64,000 bases of DNA from Nematostella vectensis (Eukaryota > Cnidaria > Anthozoa > Actiniaria > Edwardsiidae). The stretch lies in the NCBI RefSeq assembly GCF_932526225.1, contig NC_064035.1:19457969-19521968 (forward strand). The letters run 5' to 3'. Positions 45,788 to 57,700 of the stretch are shown in pieces; positions within the stretch are counted from its first letter, which is position 1, and the number at the start of each line of letters is the position of its first letter. A program made the translations under genes and the position numbers. The notes below the pieces were generated by a model. It was not told the origin of the DNA. It worked only from the letters and a program-made list of their open reading frames with translations, and did no database searches.

Positions 45788-48700
45788 ATGGATAGCATCA
45801 ATATGTTTTCCCGACTGAGCCGTGGTTACGGAACATGGGACGGCATAGCGAAGCGTGATGCAGTGCCCGAAGTCGACAGGGTAAGATCACATTTCATATA
45901 CATTATTTACGGCTTTTAGTTCACATAGAACAGGTTTCTAAGAGAGCCCTTTTTGCAAGATTAAATATGCTAACTGATTTCTTGTTCTAATGTGCCCTAA
46001 GTACCATGATGCGGCTTCAAAAAATTAGGATAACAAACAAATCAATTGATCTTAGCAGCTCAAACTCGTATCCCTTCGTTCTTTGGCGACGTTTAAAGCC
46101 ATTGTAAGCTCAAAATAATTCCTTTTTAGTAGCGTTGGTTGCTGCTGTGCATTTCCTTCCGTTTCTCAGTCAAATACATTCTAAATGGTATCAAATTTGG
46201 TCCATTTTCTTTACGAATTCATTGCCCCTCTTTGTACCTGTTGACAATAGCAACGACGCACAGACATGATATAGGTTGAGTTCCTTCTATCTATGTATAA
46301 CTGGCCTATGTATTTGTCTACGTTACAGGATGTAATCTGTTAAAAGAAAAAAAAAGGTCTAGAGTATTTATCGCTTGAGACTAAAATTGGAATTGTTTAG
46401 AAAGAAAGAATAGGTAATTAAATCAAAATGATCCTTTTGACCAAAATATTTCGAACAATGTCAAGTGGCTTATTGTGGAAAAAATAAAAAATTTTTTCTT
46501 GATGGTGCATTTGGAAAGTTCGAGTGAAATTTGCACTTTTGTCATTTTCATAACAATTATGATGTACAGCAAACATGTCATATGGCAGACAGAATAATAT
46601 TATTCTTGTACAAAAGATAATAAACCCAATGCAGAGGGTAAAGTATTGTTGAATATAGTATGTAGTGTGATAATTCTTAGAATATTATGGAAGATGGGAA
46701 AATTAAGGTCATTCGTATGTCAAAATACATGTTACCTAGCAACTATTTTACAGTATTTATCTTTTTACCTGGTATTCGAATTTATTGTAAACAATAATCC
46801 AATGTTAACTTTTCCACAAATTAACATTGAAAATTTATTAGGTCCTGTGTCTGATCCATATATCTTTTAATGATACAGAAAATTATTTGGCTAAACTGCA
46901 GAATACCTGTCCACTTATTTGCATTTTCCTTGTATTTACTGCCTCGTTCTATAGAAATCGAGGTGTGAAGTCTCATTGTTAACTCTTTTTGGACGGGTAT
47001 TCTGCAGTTGCTCCAATTATTTATATGAAAATTACTTGTTTACTTCAATAAAACAGGATTAGTCCAAGTATTTTATCAGGTCCATAAAGCATATTAAAAG
47101 TATTTATTAAATCCAGGGGTATTCTTTCCTATTTTTTTGTAAGCAAGAGGAAATTGGTGTCATACTTGTCACACTTTTTATATTCGGTTTACAGCTTCTG
47201 TAGATAACACAAAAACCCCAATGTTCTGTGGCTTTACTAATGCACTAGTCATTTGAAACCCCCACACCCCCCCCCCCCCCCCCCCCCATGGTCCCGGGGA
47301 AGTGGGGGTTAAGGTGGGGGCTTAGAGCAATTTTGAACGAGAATCTGTCCCGAGGGGGTGGGGGAATTGACAGTTTTTTACTCTAAGACTTATCCCCACC
47401 GTGGGGGTATGGGACAAGTAAATAGTGTCACAAATATCATGTTAGTTTCTGGCTTAAGACTCTTTTTCTTCTGTAGCAAGCAATTCCATGTATCAGCATG
47501 TGATATGCTGCACAGCGACATGTGCAAAAACGAAGATTAAAAAAAAAACAATGTTAGATGAAGATGATTTATTTTTCCATCTTTTTTTGTAACTGTTATC
47601 TTCATAGTAATTGGTACAAATGTATTCGCTAAAGTGTACTGGCTTTGAAAGATAAAAAGAATCTTATGGAGCAACTTCAGAATACCCGTCCACTGTGGAG
47701 CCCACGTTACTGCCGTGGTCCGCAGTCCGCAGTGAAGCTGTCTGTCTTTCATCTAACGAAATTATTTAATTGAATTAAGTCACTGCTACCGTGGTCCGCA
47801 GTCCGCTGTGAAGCCGTCTTTGCATATTGATAATAATAAGTCTAAGTAATCTAAGTCACTGCTAATGAATTAGTAGTCTTTGACTGCGGATCGCGGACTG
47901 CGGACCGCGAACCAACATAACATATCCGATTATAATTTAATTGTGCAATGATGGATATTTTATATCGAGTAGTATTATAAATTAATTGTGCAATGATGGA
48001 TACTTTATATTGAGTAGTTCTGGACTGCGGACCGCGGACCGATGAAATTTAGAGGCCTTAAAATGTGGACGGGTATTATGAAGTTTAGTTGTCGGGTAGT
48101 TGCCTATAGTTTGCATCCAAGGGGTAGGGGCATTTAACTGCTTTTTTGTCCCGAGGGGGTGGAGGTGGTTTTGTACAGGGTCAAAGTCTAACCCCCCACC
48201 CTTCCCCGGGACCATGGGGGTGGGAGTTTAAATTGACTAGTGCATAAATAGAAATCATTTTCATTCGTTCCAGGAGTTCTTCTCACTCTCTGATCTGCAA
48301 CTTCCTCCAATCGGACCTAACTACAAGAGACCATCTGATCCTGACTTGTACTATGGACAAGGAACTTTACGGGAAAAGAGCACATTCAGACTGCCAGATG
48401 TCAACCAAACTAAGCAGATCCCTTGCCCGAGACCCATGCCTAAGACATACACTACTCGCAAGGGCGCGCTGCTATTGTATGCAGAGGGTTACTTCCTTCC
48501 TGGGTCTCCAAAACCCAAGAGAAGACTAAGAAGAAAAATCAAAAAGACTCCGTCAGCTAAACTTAAAACACTCACTGACCTAAGAGACTTCATTCTTAAC
48601 TATAAACGGAATGGGGTAAGTTTATTATCAGGCCCGTACCCAGGATTTTTCTTGGGGGGGGGGGGGGTGCGAAATCCGAAAAAGTGGACCTAATTTATAG

Positions 48701-51700
48701 TTTTGTCTACAAAAAGCACGTTTATTGAGAACCGAAAGTGGACTTTCAGCGGTTGTTGGGGGGTGCGTTCGCACCCCCTGCACCCCCCTGAGTACGAGCC
48801 TGAATATCTTCAGAGAAATTTCCCGATCCCTAGGCCTGTAGCCTGTTAGTAGGAAACAGAGGGCAGAGGAGATATTTCATGGGCAAATAACTATTGTTAT
48901 TTATTTATAGAATGTAGAAATAGCTAAGGCAATAGACAACGCGGGTTGTCGAGAATGGGGGGAGTGGCAGTCCCCCCCTCTTCAACTTTTAAAATCTATA
49001 ACATAAATAATTTCAGTTTCAAATCAATTACGTACTCCTATTAAGCGAAGCTCTTTCGCTTCGCTCAAATCGTTGCCGTCGCGAAGCTCGGAGCCTGTGG
49101 TATCCAGGGTACCTCCACTTTGAAGCCCAGCTCCGCTGCCCCAAAAGGGCACTGGGGAATGTGCCTCCTTCTGCTTCGTCCCAGGCGTCTCAAGTCAGTA
49201 AAAGCAAGTGAAAAAGATCACTGCCGCGGAAAGCAATTCGAAACTAGTGATCGCAATGAGCGCTGCCGCAAAGGACCAAGGGAAGTGGTACCTTAGCCCC
49301 CTGCGCACTACCGGTTACGGTAGTAAGCGCCTGGGCAAGAGGCAGCGATAATGCAATGTTTTTCAACTAATATTTTTATAGACAACATGACAATAATCAA
49401 AAGGCGTATCTCTTTCAGGGCGACCCTTTGTTCCTTGCCTTACTACAAAAGCGCTTAAGCGGATACCATGATCACCGAGTTCGTCCTGGCTTCTCACCCA
49501 AGAGGTACATTGCCACCCTCGGGCGCTCCCTTCAGGAAGACGCATGGAACAAACTAGCACATTCCGGTTCCTTTAAGGACCCCGCCCTGCTGACGTACAA
49601 CCCATTTTTACCACCTGTTCACGCGGACGGCTCCCTGTGTGATCTGTTCCCCGAGAAACCACAGCCTTATAGCACAATGTCACTGCCGCCGGTTTCCCCG
49701 TCAAGTTCTATGCTTGGAAGTTCATGGAACTTTTACAACAATGGCATGTCCACTGGCGCTGCTTCTATGGTATCAATCAACAGCGAAGAATACGCACCAT
49801 CGTCTAGAGCGATCAGCCCTTCAGAGTCTCTGCATGAAAGACTATCTGAGGTAGAGCCAGCAAAGAGGAAAAAAGACTTTCGATATGCTTTATTGGACCC
49901 CAAGCAAAAAGAAGAGCTTCTCTCACAAATGTTGGTCCAAAAAACGCTAGAAAGCGTAGACTCGGATTTACAGAATTGGCCTAGTAATTTTACCACAGAA
50001 AAAACGGGCACAAAAGAGCAGGCGTCTTCGCGGCGCAGTAGTACAAGCAGTAGAAAACAGTCTAAAGCAAGCCTAAACTCTGCGTCCTTGTCATCAATTC
50101 CTCGCTTACCTCCTATACAGTCCGCGAGTGTGCGCGCCTCGTCCACGGAGGATCGAGAGGGTAAGAGTAAGTACTCGTTAGAAGGTCCTGTTACTTCCCT
50201 GAAGTCCGTGCCGGAACCGTCTAAACCGGATTCAAAGACAAGTTCCGTGGTTTCAGAAGAACAGAAGGCTGCTGGTGAAGCGCTTGACTCTTCTGACGCG
50301 GTCGACCTAGACGGCATTCAGTTTGACTTGTCGGAGGATGAGGACCCGTGGGATAGTGCCGTGGCCAAAGTCGCTAACCAGAAGGGCGACGGCGCGAGTT
50401 TAGATAGAGAGGACTCAATATCTCATCTTGGGCCTTCACCTTCTGATGAGAACACCTCTGGGGTCATCCCCGATAACACCGCTGGGCAGATCACTTCGGA
50501 ACATCAACAAGCTTCAGATGGATCTCTTCAGAAGTCGCAATCCGAGGATCAGTTATCGGCTAAAGGCACAGAGACAAGTAGAGGCACAAAAGATGCACAG
50601 AATTCCGATGATGTTGATGTAGCGAGTGGTACCAGAAGCGCTGATGACGTCACAAGTGCGGTTACCCTGGATGACGTCATGGTCAGTAGTGACGAAAATG
50701 TTACGAAAAATACCGATGACGACACAAGCGCAACATCAGCTGTGGTTGGAGCTAGTGGTGATGATGTCGCGACGGAAAGGACCGATGACGCCCCGAGTGG
50801 TATTTCCGTCGACGAAGATGTCAGACAAAGTGATGATGTTGGTGGTGATGCTAGTGTTTGTGAACCTGCTGCCCGGGAAGAGAGTGCGGATCTTGAGGGA
50901 GAGGAAGGTGATGACAGTAAGCGGCCGGGAAGTGCGGATAACTTAACAGCAGGTGTGTTCCATGGGGAGGTGTAGGTACTAGATGGGGAGGTGTAGGTAC
51001 TAGATGGGGAGGTGTAGGTACTTGTAAGAGGTCTAGATGTTTGTGAGTCCTGCTCAAGCATATGCTACATTTCGGCAAGACCGTCGCGTCCTAAAATGTC
51101 AAGGATTCCCGGTGTCTGTTGGCAGAATTTGATGATGAGCCTCACCGCGCCTAAATCTTAGCCAGCCCTCGTTTAAAAACAAAGAGATCATTGATCATTA
51201 CCTCTCAAGATGCGCAGGTTACTCAGAGACGATATCCCCCTCCCCTCCCCTCTCAAGATGCGCATGTTACTCAGAGACGATATCCGCCCCCCCCCCCTCT
51301 CAAGATGCGCAGGTTACTCAGAGACGATATCCGCCCCCGCCCCCCCCCCCCCCCCTCTCAAGATGCGCAGGTTACTCAGAGACGATATCCGCCCCTCCCC
51401 TCTCAAGATGCGCATGTTACTCAGAGACGATATCCGCCCCTCCCCTCTCAAGATGCGCAGGTTACTCAGAGACGATATCCGCCCCCCCACCCCTCTCAAG
51501 ATGCGCAGGTTACTCAGAGACGATATCCGCCCCTTCCCTCTCAAGATGCACAGGTTACTCAGAGACGATATCCGCCCCTCCCCTCTCAAGATGCGCAGGT
51601 TACTCAGAGACGATATCCGCCCCCCCTCTCAAGATGCGCATGTTACTCAGAGACAATATCCGCCCCTCCCCCCCTCTCAAGATGCCCATGTTACTCAGAG

Positions 51701-54700
51701 ACGATATCCGCCTCCCCTCTCAAGATGCGCAGGTCACTCAGAGACGATATCCGCCCCCCCCCCTCTCAAGATGCGCAGGTTACTCAGAGACGATATCCGC
51801 CCCCGCCCCCCCCCCCTCTCAAGATGCGCAGGTTACTCAGAGACGATATCCGCCCCTCCCCTCTCAAGATGCGCAGGTTACTCAGAGACGATATCCGCCC
51901 CCCCTCTCAAGATGCGCAGGTTACTCAGAGACGATATCCGCCCCCCCCTCTCAAGATGCGCAGGTTACTCCGAGACGATATCCGCCCCTCCCCTCTCAAG
52001 ATGCTCATGTTACTCAGAGACGATATCCGCCCCTCCCCTCTCAAGATACGCATGTTACTAAGAGACGATATCCGCCCCCCCTCTCAAGATGCGCATGTTA
52101 CTCAGAGACGATATCCGCCCCCCCTCTCAAGATGCGCAGGTTACTCAGAGACGATATCCGCCCCCCCCCCTCTCAAGATGCGCAGGTTACTCAGAGACGA
52201 TATCCGCCCCCGCCCCCCCCCCCCCTCTCAAGATGCGCAGGTTACTCAGAGACGATATCCGCCCCCCCTCTCAAGATGCGCAGGTTACTCAGAGACGATA
52301 TCCGCCCAACCCCTCTCAAGATGCGCAGGTTACTCAGAGACGATATCCGCCCAACCCCTCTCAAGATGCGCAGGTTACTCAGAGACGATATCCGCCCCCC
52401 CTCTCAAGATGCGCAGGTTACTCAGAGACGATATCCGCCCAACCCCTCTCAAGATGCGCATGTTACTCAGAGACAATATCCGCCCCTTCCCCCCCTCTCA
52501 AGATGCCCATGTTACTCAGAGACGATATCCGCCTCCCCTCTCAAGATGCGCAGGTCACTCAGAGACGATATCCGCCCCCGCCCTCTCAAGATGCGCAGGT
52601 TACTCAGAGACGATATCCGCCCCCCCTCTCAAGATACGCATGTTACTAAGAGACGATATCCGCCCCCCCTCTCAAGATGCGCATGTTACTCAGAGACGAT
52701 ATCCGCCCCCCCCTCTCAAGATGCGCATGTTACTCAGAGACGATATCCGCCCCCCCCCCTCTCAAGATGCGCATGTTACTCAGAGACGATATCCCCCCCC
52801 CCTCTCAAGATGCGCATGTTACTCAGAGACGATATCCGCCCCTCCCCTCTCAAGATGCTCATGTTACTCAGAGACGATATCCGCCCCCCCCTCTCAAGAT
52901 GCTCATGTTACTAAGAGACGATATCCGCCCCTCCCCTCTCAAGATGCGCATGTTACTCAGAGACGATATCCGCCCCCCCCCTCTCAAGATGCTCATGTTA
53001 CTAAGAGACGATATCCGCCCAACCCCTCTCAAGATGCGCATGTTACTCAGAGACGATATCCGCCCCCCCTCTCAAGATGCGCAGGTTACTCAGAGACGAT
53101 ATCCGCCCCTCCCCTCTCAAGATGCGCATGTTACTCAGAGACGATATCCGCCCCTCCCCTCTCAAGATGCGCAGGTTACTCAGAGACGATATCCGCCCCC
53201 CCTCTCAAGATGCGCATGTTACTCAGAGACAATATCCGCCCCTCCCCCCCTCTCAAGATGCCCATGTTACTCAGAGACGATATCCGCCTCCCCTCTCAAG
53301 ATGCGCAGGTCACTCAGAGACGATATCCGCCCCCCCCTCTCAAGATGCGCAGGTTACTCAGAGACGATATCCGCCCCCGCCCCCCCCCCCCCCCCTCTCA
53401 AGATGCGCAGGTTACTCAGAGACGATATCCGCCTCTCCCCTCTCAAGATGCGCATGTTACTCAGAGACGATATCCGCCCCTCCCCTCTCAAGATGCGCAG
53501 GTTACTCAGAGACGATATCCGCCCCCCCACCCCTCTCAAGATGCGCAGGTTACTCAGAGACGATATCCGCCCCTCCCCTCTCAAGATGCACAGGTTACTC
53601 AGAGACGATATCCGCCCCCCCCCCCCCTCTCAAGATGCGCATGTTACTAAGAGACGATATCCGCCCCCCCCTCTCAAGATGCGCATGTTACTAAGAGACG
53701 ATATCCCCCCCCCTCTCAAGATGCGCATGTTACTCAGAGACGATATCCGCCCCTCCCCCTCAAGATGCGCATGTTACTCAGAGACGATATCCGCCCCCCC
53801 CCTCTCAAGATGCGCATGTTACTAAGAGACGGTATCCGCCGCCCCCCCCCCCCTCAAGATGCGCATGTTACTAAGAGACGATATCCGCCCCTCCCCTCTC
53901 AAGATGCGCATGTTACTAAGAGACGATATCCGCCCCTCCCCTCTCAAGATGCACATGTTACTAAGAGACGATATCCGCCCCCCTCCCCTCTCAAGATGCG
54001 CATGTTACTAAGAGACGATATCCGCCCCCCCCCTCAAGATGCGCAGGTTACTCAGAGACGATATCCGCCCCCCCCCCCTCTCAAGATGCGCATGTTACTC
54101 AGAGACGATATCCGCCCCCCCTCTCAAGATACGCATGTTACTAAGAGACGATATCCGCCCCCCCTCTCAAGATGCGCATGTTACTCAGAGACGATATCCG
54201 CCCTCCCTCTCAAGATGCGCATGTTACTCAGAGACGATATCCGCCCCCCCCCTCTCAAGATGCGCATGTTACTCAGAGACGATATCCCCCCCCTCTCAAG
54301 ATGCGCATGTTACTCAGAGACGATATCCGCCCCTCCCCACTCAAGATGCTCATGTTACTCAGAGACGATATCCGCCCCCCCCCTCTCAAGATGCTCATGT
54401 TACTAAGAGACGATATCCACCCCTCCCCTCTCAAGATGCGCATGTTACTCAGAGACGATATCCGCCCCCCCCCCCTCTCAAGATGCTCATGTTACTAAGA
54501 GACGATATCCGCCCAACCCCTCTCAAGATGCGCATGTTACTCAGAGACGATATCCGCCCCCCCCCTCTCAAGATGCGCAGGTTACTCAGAGACGATATCC
54601 GCCCCTCCCCTCTCAAGATGCGCATGTTACTCAGAGACGATATCCGCCCCTCCCCTCTCAAGATGCGCAGGTTACTCAGAGACGATATCCGCCCCCCCTC

Positions 54701-57700
54701 TCAAGATGCGCATGTTACTCAGAGACAATATCCGCCCCTCCCCCCCTCTCAAGATGCCCATGTTACTCAGAGACGATATCCGCCTCCCCTCTCAAGATGC
54801 GCAGGTCACTCAGAGACGATATCCGCCCCCCCCCCTCTCAAGATGCGCAGGTTACTCAGAGACGATATCCGCCCCCGCCCCCCCCCCTCTCAAGATGCGC
54901 AGGTTACTCAGAGACGATATCCGCCCCTCCCCTCTCAAGATGCGCATGTTACTCAGAGACGATATCCGCCCCTCCCCTCTCAAGATGCGCATGTTACTAA
55001 GAGACGATATGCGCCCCCCCCTCTCAAGATGCGAATGTTACTCAGAGACGATATCCCCCCCCCTCTCAAGATGCGCAGGTTACTCAGAGACGATATCCGC
55101 CCCTCCCCTCTCAAGATACGCATGTTACTCAGAGACGATATCCGCCCCCCCTCTCAAGATACGCAGGTTACTCAGAGACGATATCCCCCCCCTCTCAAGA
55201 TGCGCAGGTTCCTCAGAGACGATATCCGCCTCCCCCCCCTCTCAAGATGCGCAGGTTACTAAGAGACTATATCCGCCCCCCCCCCCCCTCTCAAGATGCG
55301 CATGTTACTCAGAGACGATATCCGCCCCCCCCCCCTCTCAAGATGCGCATGTTACTCAGAGACGATATCCGCCCCCTCCCCTCTCAAGATGCGCAGGTTA
55401 CTCAGAGACGATATCCGCCCCCCCCCCCCTCTCAAGATGCGCAGGTTACTCAGAGACGATATCCGCCCCCCCCCTCCCCTCCGCGCGCTTTAAAATGTGG
55501 GGAGTAGCCACCTCTCCCCAGACTATTTTGGATGACGTTTGTTTTGCATGTGAGTTCCAGTCCTTCAAATTAAAACGGGGCAAGCAGATACATTTAACAA
55601 CCCCCTCTCACCTTTAGGACCGCTCCGCCGCCTCTGTTACTATACAAACCATAGTCGAGGATCCACCGAAAGTCACAGACACTTTTGGTCTAGGATGGGA
55701 ACTTTGGTTGTCACTGACCACTCTTTCCATCTAGGATCTGTTTACTCGGCAAGCACCACGTCATTATCAATACATGAAGACAATGGCCCGTCCCCAGAGC
55801 CTCCTCCGCCAATCACGTTCGAGCAGCTTCAGGACGAGGCACGAGTGGTAGCATCTCGCGTGCTCAATCGACCCCAGTCCGGCGCTGTTTTTGTGGAAGA
55901 TGCGCGCGCAGCGCTGATGATGTGGACTGACAGGCTTTCGAGTCTACTAGGTCCTCCCACCAAAGGTGTGTAAAATCGCACAAAAAAGGGCCCTAATGGT
56001 TAGCAAATTACCGAAATGTTTAAAGTTTTCTAGGCTTTAATGTACATTTTCTATCATTTTGTTAATGCAATTGATGTCAATGCCAAGCCATGCTGCCCAC
56101 AACTATTGTGAGACACTCAAAGGGACAGAAAAAGGCCCTAAAGGTGTAATGCTTTGGCAATTCGTATACCTAAGAGATAGGACGAGCATGTAAGAATTTT
56201 AACGGAGAATTCGTCCATCCGTACATCTCTCTTTTTACTATTCTTAAGCTAAATTCAAACTTCGTATTATCCATAAGCCGTATTCAATGTAAATGCGTGA
56301 AATTGAATCAAGTCGATTGTTTCATCTTCATTTGCATGCATTTGCATTAAAACGGCTCATGGATAATACGACGTTTGAACTGAGTCTTAGTGATTTCAAA
56401 GCATCCTACTCAAACTTTTCGCAATCAACGACATTTGTTCATCTTTTTTTCTTTTTTCCTGAAGATGCTCGCACGTGCTCTGCGGCTTTACAAACAAAGG
56501 CTGGTTTGACTAGCAACGCGCCCGCAGTCGCTGGAGTAGTTGCACGTAAGAGGAAGGTCAGTCGGTCAGCGGCTCCACTGGCGGCTTTGAGACATGCCCT
56601 TCTTATTTCGGGAGGTAAGCTTTCAACCATGCCTACCTGGTTACAATGGAACTTCTCGCTTGTTGCATCATCTCTGCCACGCTGACATCACTAAAAGGCT
56701 TAGACTGAGAATAGAGCTTTGAATCTATACATACCAAAATGGTCGAGGCATGTGAAGTAACATTTCTTATTCTTTGTTTTTTTTTTTTTTTTCAGGTGAA
56801 ATTCCGAATATCGAAGCCCTTAGGGATCTACCACCGGTCCAAGAAAAAGCCCGCAAGCCTACAAAGCAGGCCAGCGGTGTGGCCAGTGGTCATACCTACT
56901 ATGAGCCATGTGAGTATTCGAGTGAGAGTATCTGCCCCTTCCCCCACCACACCACACCACACCCACCCAAACCTCCCCACAATCTGTCGCGTCCCCCACT
57001 TTTTCTGCTGCTGTAATGACGAGCTATTTATTGGCGCGCCTACCAACAGAAGTATGGGAGAACTAGAAGTTTTATTGCCTTGTGCTTCTGTCTCTAACTA
57101 TATCAACTTTCTCTGCTCTTTTAGTGAAGGATGGCGAAAGTAGGTCTAACCGAGACTCTGGATCTCCAGGCCCCACGAGGTCAATCGTGACCGACCGTCT
57201 GTCCAACTCTGACCTGCAGATGGAGATCTTCAATTATGTCACCAAGGACGAACAGGAGTTCGAGCAGGACAGAGCTAGAGTTGTCGAGGAAGAGGACTCG
57301 GGAGACGAGGCCGAGTTCCAGGCTGCTTTAGATGCCGTAGTGACGGAGTTACAGCAGAATGTCGCAAAGGAAGAGAAAATCGAAAAACCGAAACCCAGAA
57401 CTAAATCGAAGCCGAAATCACCCCCGAAGACAACAACAGAAAAGACGAGAACACCGCCTTTCCAAGTGACTCGTCCAAAAGAAGAGAAACCACCACCAGG
57501 GTTGAAGGAGGTTCCCCCACAGGGTCCCAAAAAAATCAAAACAGCAAAGAAAGCTCCCAGAAAGGAAGGTAAAAAAGGTGGTAAGCCCACAGCAGCTAAG
57601 CCTAAACCGCAGCCAAAGAACAAAAAGGGAAAAGAAGAGAAACCGAAGGATGAGGATGAGGAACACGCGCAAGAGATCACGGCGATAGAAGACGCCGAAC

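Noticed and set aside
50549-51078. Antisense Ser/Thr-rich ORFs opposite exon 3
   Set aside because: Shadow of the acidic Ser/Asp-rich coding exon.
51191-55617. ORFs of up to 819 codons on both strands in the C-rich array
   Set aside because: They consist only of the minisatellite read in different frames, lie in a KIAA2012-like intron and have no domain or start context.
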